Shown here piece after piece: positions 16,002-24,479 of a DNA stretch of 64,000 nt. This stretch comes from DASXUL01 sp036504855. Lineage in GTDB: Bacteria > Armatimonadota > DTGP01 > JAKQQT01. The DNA is taken from positions 1 through 64,000 of the forward strand of contig DASXUL010000002.1 of the NCBI GenBank assembly GCA_036504855.1. Reading direction: 5' to 3'. A program made the position numbers and the translations under genes. Below the pieces are notes generated by a model, which was not told where the DNA came from, made no database searches, and saw nothing but the letters and a program-made list of their open reading frames with translations. How positions within the stretch are numbered: position 1 is the first letter of the stretch; every line of letters begins with the position of its first letter.

Positions 16002-17062
16002 TGATCAAAGGATGGCGCATTCGCAACGTCGAGTGCAATGCGCAGCACGCGCCAGCCGGCGCCGGGAGAGAGCATGCGTACCTTCACGGCATCCTTCGCC
16101 GTGGTAACAATCTGCATTCCGCCCTCGGAGGCTCTGTTCTCCGCGGCGCGAACGTCGTCGTTGGAATAGCGGTGGTGATCGGCGAACCGCATTGGAGTGA
16201 CGACGGCGCCCGCGGCGGTGAGAGCCGCCTCGAACGACGTGGGGTCACCCAGAGAGGAAACCGCAAGTACACCGAGTCCGTTCAGCGAATCGAGGGCGGC
16301 GACGCGCTTTCCGTTCAGGTCGTCCAGCCGTTCCGCCCGGTGGCGAGACGTCCAAACTGGCCGCCCGAAGCGCGTCAACTCGGCTTGCAGCGCCTTCAGG
16401 CGTTCCTGCGGCACAACATCTGCGTGTGTTATCAGGATAGCGTCTGCCCGGCGCGCCTGGCGCTTCGGCTCCCGCATCAGCCCGCGCGGCAGCACAAAAC
16501 CGTATCCCCACGGTTCAACGGCATCCACCAGGAGCAGGTCGATGTCCCGATGCAGCCGCCAATACTGGAAGGCGTCGTCGCAGAGCAGAACGTCGGGCTG
16601 GAACCGTTGGTCCGCTTCTGCGCCGGAGATCACGCGTCGTCGCCCGATAAGCACTGGGACGCCTGGCAGGTATCCGGCCAGCAGAGCGGCCTCGTCGCCC
16701 GCCTCGGCCGCGCTCATCAACACCGTGGAGCCATCGGAAACGACGCCCACGGAGTCACGAGCGCCAGCGCGGTAACCATAGCTCAGTACAGCCGGCCTTA
16801 GCCCTTCTCTACACAGAAGCTCGGCCAGATACTGGATCGTGGTTGTCTTCCCAGCGCCGCCGACGGTGAGGTTGCCCACGCTGATCACAACGGGTCGCAG
16901 GTGCACCCGTTTGAGTATTCCCACTCGATAGAGCGCCAAGTACGCGCCAATGCCGAGGCCGTATAGCCCTGATAGCATGCGCAATGTTGCTCGGGCGGAC
17001 CAGGGCTTCAGCCCCCTGCCCTCCCCGCGCATCAGAGCCAGAATCCGCTCCGTATCAGCCAT
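15959..17062 (-). CDS. lpxK: Tetraacyldisaccharide 4'-kinase
   Basis: 367 residues. LpxK phosphorylates the 4' position of the lipid A disaccharide. The P-loop is in SVGNLTVGGAGKTTTIQYL (about residues 62-80), an unusual Walker A characteristic of LpxK. RPAVLSYGYRAG follows, then DVLLCDDAFQYWRLHRDIDLLLVDA with the catalytic DD-x-FQ-x3-L-x-R-D motif. A hydrophobic helix near residue 35 anchors it to the inner membrane. The ATG at 17062 is preferred (GAGG five bases upstream); an ATG at 17092 is possible. It lies between kdtA and the LpxL-like gene, the expected order of the pathway. Confidence 0.93.
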   Translation of the reverse strand: MADTERILALMRGEGRGLKPWSARATLRMLSGLYGLGIGAYLALYRVGILKRVHLRPVVISVGNLTVGGAGKTTTIQYLAELLCREGLRPAVLSYGYRAGARDSVGVVSDGSTVLMSAAEAGDEAALLAGYLPGVPVLIGRRRVISGAEADQRFQPDVLLCDDAFQYWRLHRDIDLLLVDAVEPWGYGFVLPRGLMREPKRQARRADAILITHADVVPQERLKALQAELTRFGRPVWTSRHRAERLDDLNGKRVAALDSLNGLGVLAVSSLGDPTSFEAALTAAGAVVTPMRFADHHRYSNDDVRAAENRASEGGMQIVTTAKDAVKVRMLSPGAGWRVLRIALDVANAPSFDQWVTKAINQLPASR

Positions 17063-17107
17063 GCAGGCCTCGGAACGCGGCCGCGGCGCCATGTGATGCG
17101 GAGAAGG

Positions 17108-18409
17108 TCATCCAGGCGGACATCCCTTGAGCGCTTCCCGGAGGACGTCAGCATAGGCGTCGGCCGCGCCGCGATTGCTCTCCACGAGAGCGCGTCCCGC
17201 CTCGCCCATGCCTCGTCGCTTCACTTCAGACGCAAGGAGGCTGGTCCAGGCGTCGGCCAGAGCCGCCGCATCCTGCACCACTCGGGAGGCGCCAACCTCT
17301 TCGGCGCGCGCGGCCACATCGCGGAAGTTCTGCATGTTCGGACCGTGGACCACCGGTACGCCGTGGGCCATTGGCTGGATGAGGTTCTGCCCGCCCTCTT
17401 CCGTGCCCAAACTCTTCCCGACGAACGCGACCTCCGCGAGGGCGTACAGTTCCGCCAGCTCGCCGTAGGTGTCGATGACGATCACGTCCTCGTCGCCGTC
17501 CAGGTTGGCGCTCCGGAAGCCGGGCTTCAGCCCAGCCGAGAGGGCGAGGGCGTGGATATCGGGAGCGCGCTCTACATGGCGAGGGGCGATCAGCAGGCGC
17601 AGCGAGGGGATGCGAGCGCGTGAGGCGATGAAGGCGTTGAGCACGGCCTCGTCCTCGCCAGGGAAGATGCTGCCGGCAATGGCCACGCGGTCATCCCTCA
17701 ATCCCAGCCGGCGGCGCCATTCGCGCAGGGCGGCGGCATCCATCTGGGGCACCGGCTCGTCGAACTTCGAGGTGCCGAGAACGCGGACCCTGGACGGATC
17801 CGCGCCGAGTTCCGTGATGCGGTCTGCATCCGCCTGGGTCTGCATGGCGACGATGGACAAGTGGCCAACCATCCAGCGATAGGCGGGCAGGATGCGCTGA
17901 GCGTTCTGGAATGTGCGGTCGGATATCCGTCCGTTCAGCAGAACCACCGGGCCGCGGCGGGCTGCCGCGTGCAGGAAATTCGGCCAGAGTTCCGTTTCGG
18001 CCAGGGCGTGGACGCGGGCCCCCACCCCGCTGATGCTGCGCGCCACTGGACCCGGCATGTCCAAGGGGAAGTACCGCACTTGCTCGGCCCACGCGAAGCT
18101 CTTGCGGGCCACTTCCTGCCCCGTGGGCGTCACGGTGGATACAACCACCGGCGCCTCCGGACATTTTGCATGGAACCGATCCGCTATGGGGCGCATGGCC
18201 ATCATCTCGCCGACCGACGCGCCGTGAATCCATACCCGATGGTCAGACTTCGGCAGCCGCTCGCCGAAGCCCATGCGTTCTCCGCGACCGAGCCGTGAGT
18301 TACCGCGCGTTAATCTCCACGCTGCATACGGTCCCCACACAGGGACGGTGACGCCGAGCATCGCGTTGTAGGCGATCCAGGGCCAGGTTCCAGAGGTGGT
18401 TTCATTCAC
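17108..18409 (-). CDS. waaA: 3-deoxy-D-manno-octulosonic acid transferase
   Basis: 433 residues, the usual length of KdtA/WaaA, which transfers Kdo from CMP-Kdo to lipid IVA. Visible are one N-terminal membrane helix, VWIHGASVGEMMAMRPI with the catalytic Glu, STVTPTGQEVARK, ALAETELWPNFLHAA, VLLNGRISDRTFQ, and the C-terminal EEGGQNLIQPMAHGVPVVHGPNMQNF that binds CMP-Kdo. The GTG start overlaps the stop of the acyltransferase-like gene (GTGA), indicating coupling. CMP-Kdo synthesis genes (kdsA/B/C/D) are not in the window. Confidence 0.93.
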   Translation of the reverse strand: MNETTSGTWPWIAYNAMLGVTVPVWGPYAAWRLTRGNSRLGRGERMGFGERLPKSDHRVWIHGASVGEMMAMRPIADRFHAKCPEAPVVVSTVTPTGQEVARKSFAWAEQVRYFPLDMPGPVARSISGVGARVHALAETELWPNFLHAAARRGPVVLLNGRISDRTFQNAQRILPAYRWMVGHLSIVAMQTQADADRITELGADPSRVRVLGTSKFDEPVPQMDAAALREWRRRLGLRDDRVAIAGSIFPGEDEAVLNAFIASRARIPSLRLLIAPRHVERAPDIHALALSAGLKPGFRSANLDGDEDVIVIDTYGELAELYALAEVAFVGKSLGTEEGGQNLIQPMAHGVPVVHGPNMQNFRDVAARAEEVGASRVVQDAAALADAWTSLLASEVKRRGMGEAGRALVESNRGAADAYADVLREALKGCPPG

Positions 18410-19131
18410 GGGAGTTCATGTTTCCCATACGGCAGGGCTTGGTCGCGGAGAGGCGGCGCGATGCTCTGCACGCCGGCTAGGCGATCCGCTTCCGCCTGAA
18501 CGTGGTTAATGGCGGCGCCCAACTGGACGGTGAGTTCGGCGAGTTCCTCCGGTGTGGGGTTCGCCGGGATATAGATCGGATCACCGAACACGATGGCCGC
18601 TCGCGAGAACGGTTTCGGGATCAGGAAGTCGTCCCAGCTCTTCAGCCGCCAGGCCCGCGACGCGGACGATCCCGTGGGGATGATGGGGCATCCGGTCTTC
18701 TTCGCCATGTACAAAGAGCCGGGCTGCGCGATCCCTGCTGGGCCGCGCGGCCCGTCGGGCGTAATGGCGAGGGTGGCCCCGGTGCGGAGCTGGCGAAGCG
18801 CCGCCAGCGTAACCTTCGCCGCGCCGCGCATCGTTGACCCGCGCACGGCATCCCAGCCGAACCTTCTGTAGAGGCGGCAGAGGATCTCGCCGTCGCGCGA
18901 CGGCGAGATGATGGTCACCACCCGCTTGCCCCGGAAGAAGATGAGCGGCACCATCGTGCGCCCGTGCCACGCCACCAGCACCTGACCCTCACCGTTCTGT
19001 ATGCGCGCCAGCAGATCGGTTTCGTTCTTCACCACGAGGTGCAACGAATGGCCGATGCCTCTCACCACCGTGTAGGCGATGGTGGAGAGCACGCGGGGAT
19101 CGGCATGCTTGATGCGAATTCTCAGGCGCAT
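18406..19131 (-). CDS. DUF374-type lysophospholipid acyltransferase-like protein
   Basis: 241 residues. The sequence LVAWHGRTMVPLIFFRG and SPSRDGEIL, then RGSTMRGAAK and TPDGPRGPAGIAQPG, is the DUF374/LPLAT-like pattern. The acyltransferase His-x4-Asp is replaced by a His-Gly-Arg arrangement, with DGPRGP as the second block. Such genes often lie next to msbA and kdtA, as here, and are thought to act on lipid A or phospholipid, but the reaction is not settled. It is 10 bp from msbA and overlaps kdtA by 4 bp. No clear ribosome site precedes the ATG, so translation may depend on the upstream gene. Confidence 0.82.
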   Translation of the reverse strand: MRLRIRIKHADPRVLSTIAYTVVRGIGHSLHLVVKNETDLLARIQNGEGQVLVAWHGRTMVPLIFFRGKRVVTIISPSRDGEILCRLYRRFGWDAVRGSTMRGAAKVTLAALRQLRTGATLAITPDGPRGPAGIAQPGSLYMAKKTGCPIIPTGSSASRAWRLKSWDDFLIPKPFSRAAIVFGDPIYIPANPTPEELAELTVQLGAAINHVQAEADRLAGVQSIAPPLRDQALPYGKHELP

Positions 19132-19141
19132 TGGGGTTGAA

Positions 19142-20914
19142 TCACGTCGTTCGGTCCGGCTCGTTCTGCATCTCGTGCAGTCGCCTATAGAGGCCGCCGT
19201 GCTCCAGCAGGGCAGCGTGCGTGCCGGATTCCACGATACGGCCGGATTGCATCACCAGGATACGGTCCGCGTTCCGGATGGTGGACAGCCGGTGCGCGAT
19301 GACCAGAGTGGTTCGGCCTTCCATGAGAGTATTCAGGGCTTCCTGAACGAGCGATTCGCTTTCCGTATCGAGCGCGGAGGTGGCTTCGTCCAGGATCAGA
19401 ATGCGGGGGTCCTTCAGCAGAGCGCGGGCGATGGCAACGCGCTGGCGCTGTCCGCCGGAGAGCTTCGCGCCTCGTTCCCCTACAACCGTATCGTAGCCGT
19501 TCGGGAGCCCCAGGATAAACCCGTCCGCGTTCGCTGCGCGCGCGGCGTCGCGCACTTCCGCGTCCGAGGCTTCGGGCCGGCCATACAGGATGTTGTCTTT
19601 CACCGTGCCGGAGAAGAGCAGCGTTTCCTGGGGCACAATGCCGATCTGGCGGCGCAGCGAGTACAGCGTGTAGTCGCGAACGTCGCGGCCATCCACGCGG
19701 ATCGATCCGCACGTTATGTCGTAGAAGCGCGGAACGAGGTTGGCGATGGTGCTCTTCCCGGCCCCGGATGGCCCCACCAGGGCCACCACTTCGCCGGGCG
19801 CGGCATGGAAGCTCAGATCGTGCAGCACCTCCGGCCCATCGCTATAGGCGAAGGCCACATCGCGGAACTCCACGTCCCCTTCCACCCGGTCCACTTGAAC
19901 GGCGTCAGGCTTCTCGATGAGATCCGACTTCGTGTCCAGAAGGGCGAAGACGCGCTGGGCCGCGGTGTCGAGCCTGCGGAGCGTCAGGGTAATATTGCCA
20001 AGGTTCTTGGCATTCGCGCCGAGCTGATTTGAGGCCAGCAGGAACGCTCCAAGAGCGCCCGTGGTGATCGAACCTTCAACCACCAGCTTGATTCCGATCA
20101 GGAGCACGACAACGAATCCGCCTGCTCCGATCACTTCAACGCACGGCGCTAGTATGGCCCGAACCCGCACCGCTCGCATGGATGCACGCAGGGCATCTTG
20201 ACTGCGCTTGACGAACCGCCGCGTCTCCGACTCCTCGCTGGTGAACGACTTGATCACACGAACGCCGGCAATCGTCTCCTGGAGGACATCGCTGATCGTC
20301 CGGGCGTTTTCCTGGATCTGGCGGGAGGCAGCCGCCATGCGCTTGGACGCCTTCCGGATGATGAACAGCATCATCGGGACTATCACGATGATCGTCAGCG
20401 CGAGCCGCGTGCTGTAGAACAACATTGCGGCCATGGTTCCAATGACCATGATCGGGGCGGTGATGGTGTCGATCACTCCGCTCTGGAACGTCTCCTGCAG
20501 AACGGGAACGTCCGCCGTAATGCTGGCCATGAGTTGGCCGGTTCGCTGATCCTCAAAGAAACGCAGCGGAAGGCTCTGAATGTGCGCGTACACGCGATCA
20601 CGCAAGTCGCGGGTCATCTTCTGAGTGGCATCGCTGATGAGAAACATCTGCCCAAACGAGAAGACGGCTCTTCCCAGGAATACCAGGCCGATGATCCAGG
20701 CGACGGACGCCAGGTTGTCCACCCGCTCGTGCTTCAGCGAATTGAGAACGATCTCAAGGAGCTTGAGCTTCGCGAGGTCGAACCCGGCGACCGCCGCCGT
20801 ACATACGAGGCCGGCGAAGAGGGTGCTGCGATGCGGCAACATGTATTGCCACAGTCGCCGCGTGGACTGGCTGATCAGCGAGCGCCGGGGAGCAGGTTGG
20901 GATGATACATGCAT
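19142..20914 (-). CDS. msbA: Lipid A export ABC transporter, MsbA-like
   Basis: 590 residues: a half-transporter with six membrane helices (about 25-310) and a C-terminal ATPase. The ATPase has Walker A GPSGAGKST, the Q-loop in IGIVPQETLLFSGTVKDNI, the signature KLSGGQRQR, Walker B ILILDEATSALD and the switch His in VIAHRLSTI. It would flip core-lipid A across the inner membrane; the type-6 ABC fold is also used by drug exporters, but its place among lpx genes favours MsbA. The ATG at 20914 lies within the last codons of the methyltransferase gene (40-bp overlap); a longer frame to 20992 has no support. Confidence 0.88.
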   Translation of the reverse strand: MHVSSQPAPRRSLISQSTRRLWQYMLPHRSTLFAGLVCTAAVAGFDLAKLKLLEIVLNSLKHERVDNLASVAWIIGLVFLGRAVFSFGQMFLISDATQKMTRDLRDRVYAHIQSLPLRFFEDQRTGQLMASITADVPVLQETFQSGVIDTITAPIMVIGTMAAMLFYSTRLALTIIVIVPMMLFIIRKASKRMAAASRQIQENARTISDVLQETIAGVRVIKSFTSEESETRRFVKRSQDALRASMRAVRVRAILAPCVEVIGAGGFVVVLLIGIKLVVEGSITTGALGAFLLASNQLGANAKNLGNITLTLRRLDTAAQRVFALLDTKSDLIEKPDAVQVDRVEGDVEFRDVAFAYSDGPEVLHDLSFHAAPGEVVALVGPSGAGKSTIANLVPRFYDITCGSIRVDGRDVRDYTLYSLRRQIGIVPQETLLFSGTVKDNILYGRPEASDAEVRDAARAANADGFILGLPNGYDTVVGERGAKLSGGQRQRVAIARALLKDPRILILDEATSALDTESESLVQEALNTLMEGRTTLVIAHRLSTIRNADRILVMQSGRIVESGTHAALLEHGGLYRRLHEMQNEPDRTT

Positions 20915-21450
20915 ACGAGGGTGAACGCGACCAGGAAGAAGGTAACTCCGTAAATCGACTGCTGCTCGCGGTTGTTGCGAACGCGGGCCCAACTGAACGC
21001 GGGGCCGTCGGTGTTGCGCAACGGAGTGGCGCGCGGGACAAGGCGCGGAACGACCTGGCAGTAAGCCAGGTAGGGCTCGCCGAGAACTGAGCGCAGGTGC
21101 TCTTCCTCGGCCTCAATCGTGCCAACGTAGAAGACCCAGTACAACAGGGCCATCACCACGTACGCCCACCACAGGCCGCTCATCACGCAATAGCCGGCGG
21201 CGATAAAGAGGCTGCCGAGATAGAGCGGGTTGCGAACATAAGCGAATGGACCCTTGCAGGCCAGCGCGGCGTTCTTATCGATGCAGCCGGCCGCCCAGAT
21301 GCGAATGGCCTCCCCAACCAGGGCCAGCGCCGCGCCGGCGAGGAGGAGGGGGATGGTGGGCCGTGAGAAGATCACGATCACCATCGGCACGAGTAGGCTG
21401 AACATGGTGCGCTTACGCACCACGTAACGTTTCAGTGGGGCATCATTCAC
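20875..21450 (-). CDS. Isoprenylcysteine methyltransferase/PEMT-family membrane protein
   Basis: 191 residues with four or five hydrophobic helices. GPFAYVRNPLYLGSLFIAAGY and, near the end of the core, EAEEEHLRSVLGEPYLAYCQVVPRLVP form the S-adenosylmethionine site of the ICMT/PEMT family. Bacterial members methylate varied lipids or small molecules. It starts at a GTG 30 bp from the end of lpxB and overlaps msbA, so it belongs to the envelope operon. A role in modifying lipid A or phospholipid is an inference from position only. Confidence 0.8.
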   Translation of the reverse strand: MNDAPLKRYVVRKRTMFSLLVPMVIVIFSRPTIPLLLAGAALALVGEAIRIWAAGCIDKNAALACKGPFAYVRNPLYLGSLFIAAGYCVMSGLWWAYVVMALLYWVFYVGTIEAEEEHLRSVLGEPYLAYCQVVPRLVPRATPLRNTDGPAFSWARVRNNREQQSIYGVTFFLVAFTLVCMYHPNLLPGAR

Positions 21451-21480
21451 AATAAGGTCAATCCGGGTTCCGCGGCCGCG

Positions 21481-22674
21481 TCAGACAAGCTGCGCAAATT
21501 GCACGATTCCACGCGCGGCGTTCATAAGGGCGCCCTCTGGGCGCAGGTCGTTCCGTATCTTCTCCAAGCTCTCGACGGTAGCCTGCCGATTGGCCCGGTC
21601 ATCCGCCAGTTCCCTCAGCGCCGACACAATGTTGGACGGCGTTGCGGCCTCGGCGATGAGTTCCTTTACCACCATGCGTCCCGCCATGATGTTCGGCATG
21701 GCGATCATGGGCGCGTTCACGCCCCTTCGCCGTAATCGCCATTCCAGCCGCATCAGCCACGGGCCATTGTAAACGACCACGAACGGCTTCAGCGCCGCGG
21801 CGGCCTCCAGCGTGGCCGTGCCGGAACATGCCACGGCAAGATCGCAGATGTGAAAGACATCCGCCGTGCATCCGCTCACAATCGTGAAGCGGCAGTCCCC
21901 ATCGCTCGTCTCAGGCCGCCACGCTTCCGGGAGGCTGCGGCGGACGACCTTCCGGAACTCCGCGTCGGTGAAGGACGGCGCCTGCACCATAACGAACCGG
22001 TCAGCCGGATAGGGCCAATCGATGGCCGCCGCGATGAGCGTGGGGGCCAACGCCTCCACTTCGTGGCGGCGGCTGCCCGGAAGCAGCGCGATGAGCCGTC
22101 CGTCAACCGGATGCAGGGCACGCTCAAGAACTGCCGCGTGTTCGGTCGGCGCCGCGAGATCGAGCACCGGGTGTCCGATATGCTCGGCCCTGGCTCCGGC
22201 CGCACGCAGGTTGTCGACATTCCAGGCGAATGGGCTGAGAAAGAGATCCGCCGCCTGCACCAACCGCGCAATCCGCTTCGGGTTCACCTGCTTGCGCCAC
22301 GACGCCGGCGGCATCGCGTAAACGGTGGGTATGCCCTGCTCCTTCGCCCAGCGGCCCAGGCGAACGTTGAACGCCCCAAAATCTACAAGCACAAGCACGC
22401 GAGGCGGATGCGCCGCCAGATGCGCCTTCAGCCGCCTCTGTAGCGCCAGCATCTTCGGGATCATCGGGATGGCCTGCACGATGCCGATGGCCGCCCAGCC
22501 CGTGCTATCCGCCCACAACCTGACGCCCGCGTCCCGCATCCGAGACGCGCCCATGCCCTCAATGACGGCATCCGGCCGCAAAGAACGGATGCCCGCGACG
22601 ATCCCCGCCCCCACCGCATCCCCCGATGCCTCGCCAGTCGAAATGAAGCAGTCAGCTGTGGAGTTGTCAGTCAT
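21481..22674 (-). CDS. lpxB: Lipid-A-disaccharide synthase
   Basis: 397 residues. LpxB condenses UDP-2,3-diacylglucosamine with lipid X. CFISTGEASGDAVGAGI near the N-terminus is the family hallmark. VDFGAFNVRLGRWAKEQGIP, YAMPPASWRKQVNPKRI (with the usual YxPPxxWAW region altered), LLPGSRRHEVEALAP and VACSGTATLEAA follow as in other LpxB proteins. The ATG at 22674 lies inside a 7-bp repeat array, so the first eight residues before CFISTGEASG are encoded partly by repeat sequence; typical LpxB proteins begin about two residues before this motif. No ribosome site is seen, so initiation is uncertain. Confidence 0.9.
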   Translation of the reverse strand: MTDNSTADCFISTGEASGDAVGAGIVAGIRSLRPDAVIEGMGASRMRDAGVRLWADSTGWAAIGIVQAIPMIPKMLALQRRLKAHLAAHPPRVLVLVDFGAFNVRLGRWAKEQGIPTVYAMPPASWRKQVNPKRIARLVQAADLFLSPFAWNVDNLRAAGARAEHIGHPVLDLAAPTEHAAVLERALHPVDGRLIALLPGSRRHEVEALAPTLIAAAIDWPYPADRFVMVQAPSFTDAEFRKVVRRSLPEAWRPETSDGDCRFTIVSGCTADVFHICDLAVACSGTATLEAAAALKPFVVVYNGPWLMRLEWRLRRRGVNAPMIAMPNIMAGRMVVKELIAEAATPSNIVSALRELADDRANRQATVESLEKIRNDLRPEGALMNAARGIVQFAQLV

Positions 22675-22692
22675 CAGTGATCAGTGGTCAGT
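22665..22692. repeat. Left ACTGAYN heptad array of the four-helix-bundle cassette
   Basis: Four 7-bp units lie head to tail. Read on the minus strand they are ACTGACC, ACTGATC, ACTGATG and ACTGACA. They overlap the lpxB start codon (22674-22672) and the stop codon of the four-helix-bundle gene (22690-22688). The right array at 23086 has the same units in the opposite overall orientation, so the two arrays can pair. Confidence 0.8.
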
Positions 22693-23050
22693 TTCCGGCG
22701 GCTCGGAGCGTTTGGATGAGCGCCGCGAGCATGCGCTTCACCTCGCCGAGGCGGCCTTCGGCATCCAGGTAGGCCTCCTCGCCCAGGTAGCCCAGGTCGT
22801 GCGCTAGCAAGAGCTGGTACTCTGTCTCACATGCCGAACCCATCGCCACGCTCAGGAAGTGAGCGAAGTCTGCGCGAGTTTGGCGGCCGCACCCTTCCGC
22901 GATGTTCGTCGCTACCGAGGCGGCGGCCCGGCGCACCTGGCTTGTCAATCCATAGCGTTCATCCGCTGGAAACGCACTGGAGAACCGATACACGTCAAGC
23001 GCGAGATCGTGCGCCTTACGCCACACCTTCAACTCACGAAAGTTCTGCAT
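22688..23050 (-). CDS. Four-helix-bundle protein (S23/IVP family)
   Basis: 120 residues. FRELKVWRKAHDLALDVYRF at the start, FPADERYGLTSQVRRAAASVATNIAEGCGR in the middle and FLSVAMGSACETEYQLLLAHDLGYL are the conserved segments of the four-helix-bundle family first seen as the 23S rRNA intervening-sequence protein, related in fold to Avd. The family's job is not firmly known. The gene interrupts the lpxA-lpxB order and is framed by two arrays of a 7-bp unit, one of which supplies its stop codon. This suggests arrival as a small cassette. Its reading direction matches the lpx genes. Confidence 0.9.
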   Translation of the reverse strand: MQNFRELKVWRKAHDLALDVYRFSSAFPADERYGLTSQVRRAAASVATNIAEGCGRQTRADFAHFLSVAMGSACETEYQLLLAHDLGYLGEEAYLDAEGRLGEVKRMLAALIQTLRAAGN

Positions 23051-23085
23051 ATCCGCAGCCTCGCGCAGTGCGCCCAGCCAATTGG

Positions 23086-23117
23086 ACTGACAACTGATGA
23101 CTGATCACTGACGACTG
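23086..23117. repeat. Right ACTGAYN heptad array of the four-helix-bundle cassette
   Basis: Plus-strand units ACTGACA, ACTGATG, ACTGATC and ACTGACG in tandem, then a partial ACTG. It is inverted relative to the left array (22665-22692). The 453 bp between outer ends hold only the four-helix-bundle gene. The lpxA stop codon is 10 bp beyond its outer edge. Confidence 0.8.
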
Positions 23118-23126
23118 GCGACCGCC

Positions 23127-23930
23127 TCACTCCTGGTTCTTCGGCCGGTTCGGGTCCAGTTGGCGGCCGCCGAATCCGAGGCGGACGTTGTGCAGGAACT
23201 CCAGCAGGTAATCCCTTTCGGTGGATGATTCGACCTCGGCCTCAATGGCCTCAATCGCCTGGCTCAGGTTCATGTCAGAGCGGTAGATGAACTTGTATGC
23301 TTGCTTCAGGCCGGATCGGACAGTCGTCTGAACGCCCGCGCGGCGAAGGCCCAATACGTTCAGGCCGTATACGCGCGTGGGGCGTCCGTCCGCCATCATA
23401 AACGGCGGGACGTCCTGAACCACCTTGCTGAAGCCGCCGACCATGGCTAACTTGCCGAAGCGGACGAACTGGTGGACGCCCACCATGCCGCCGAACACCA
23501 CCCGGTCTTCCACCACCACGTGCCCCGAGATGCCCACCATGTTGGCCATGGTGATATTGTTGCCCAGGTCGCAGTTGTGACCGATGTGGCAATAGGCCAT
23601 GATCATGTTGTTGTCGCCGATGACCGTCGACCGTTCCTCGCCCGAAGCGCGGTGGATGGTGACGAATTCGCGGATCTTGTTGTTCGCGCCGATTTTTAGG
23701 AACGAGCGCTCGCCGTGGAACTTGAAGTCCTGCGGAACGCCGCCCAGCACGGAGCCGCTTTCCACGGTGCAGTTCTCGCCGATCTCGGTGTACTGCTTGA
23801 TGACAACGTGCGGGCCGATCACGACGCCGCTGCCGATCACTGTATCGGGGCCGATGATGACGCCAGGGCCAACTTCCACATCGTCGGCGAGTTGGGCGCC
23901 TGGGTCAATGATGGCGCTAGGGTGTATCAT
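23127..23930 (-). CDS. lpxA: UDP-N-acetylglucosamine acyltransferase
   Basis: 267 residues, matching the family (about 260). LpxA adds the first acyl chain to UDP-GlcNAc. The N-terminal two thirds are hexapeptide repeats forming a left-handed beta-helix (MIHPSAIIDPGAQLADDVEVGPG and onward). The catalytic His lies in MAYCHIGHNCDLG, and IREFVTIHRAS contains the conserved substrate His. GGFSKVVQDVPPFMMADG is the usual acyl-chain region, followed by the C-terminal helical domain. Its ATG overlaps the fabZ stop by 4 bp. lpxB, which would normally follow directly, is displaced by the four-helix-bundle cassette. Confidence 0.95.
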   Translation of the reverse strand: MIHPSAIIDPGAQLADDVEVGPGVIIGPDTVIGSGVVIGPHVVIKQYTEIGENCTVESGSVLGGVPQDFKFHGERSFLKIGANNKIREFVTIHRASGEERSTVIGDNNMIMAYCHIGHNCDLGNNITMANMVGISGHVVVEDRVVFGGMVGVHQFVRFGKLAMVGGFSKVVQDVPPFMMADGRPTRVYGLNVLGLRRAGVQTTVRSGLKQAYKFIYRSDMNLSQAIEAIEAEVESSTERDYLLEFLHNVRLGFGGRQLDPNRPKNQE

Positions 23931-24412
23931 TCGGCTTCCTCCAAAGGGCGCGGCACGGCGGCCACGGTTGATCCCCCAGCGCCATCCGGCGCGAGGGCGA
24001 ACATCAATTGGGCTTCGGCAACGGCCTGGCCCTCTACGGTCGCCACGGCGGCCACGGTCCCGAAGATGCCGCGCACCTTCTTCAGTTCCACAGAGAGATG
24101 GAGCGTGTCGCCCGGCAGTACGGGCTTTCGGAAGCGCGCCCGGTCCACGCCGGTGAAGTAGGCGTTCAGCCCCTTATACTCCGGCATGCAGAGCAGCATC
24201 ACGCCGCCCACCTGCGCCAGGGCCTCCAGGATCAGAACGGCCGGCATCACGGCGCGGTGCGGCCAGTGGCCCTGGAAGCATGGCTCATTGACGGTCACGT
24301 TCTTCAGCCCAATGGCGCGCACGCCAGGTTCCAGTTCCAGGATGCGATCCACCAGCAGGAACGGGTACCGGTGCGGCAACACCTGCCGGATCTGCTCGGT
24401 ATCCAGAGTCAA
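23927..24412 (-). CDS. fabZ: 3-hydroxyacyl-ACP dehydratase
   Basis: 161 residues. The hot-dog dehydratase that makes trans-2-enoyl-ACP from 3-hydroxyacyl-ACP. IRQVLPHRYPFLLVDRI is the diagnostic N-terminus. The catalytic His is in FQGHWPHRAVMP and the catalytic Glu in VLILEALAQVGG. Where most proteins have MPGVL, this has MPAVL. The start is taken as TTG at 24412, because AAGGAG is seven bases upstream and the protein then begins LTLDTEQIRQVLPHRYP as expected. A much longer frame running into lpxC is not needed. It lies between lpxC and lpxA, as in several phyla where lpxC and fabZ are adjacent or fused. Confidence 0.93.
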   Translation of the reverse strand: MTLDTEQIRQVLPHRYPFLLVDRILELEPGVRAIGLKNVTVNEPCFQGHWPHRAVMPAVLILEALAQVGGVMLLCMPEYKGLNAYFTGVDRARFRKPVLPGDTLHLSVELKKVRGIFGTVAAVATVEGQAVAEAQLMFALAPDGAGGSTVAAVPRPLEEAE

Positions 24413-24479
24413 ATCGTGTCTCCTTACGCAGAACGCTTGAGGGCGGCAAAGCGGCGGACGGCCGCATCGCGCCGCCCTC

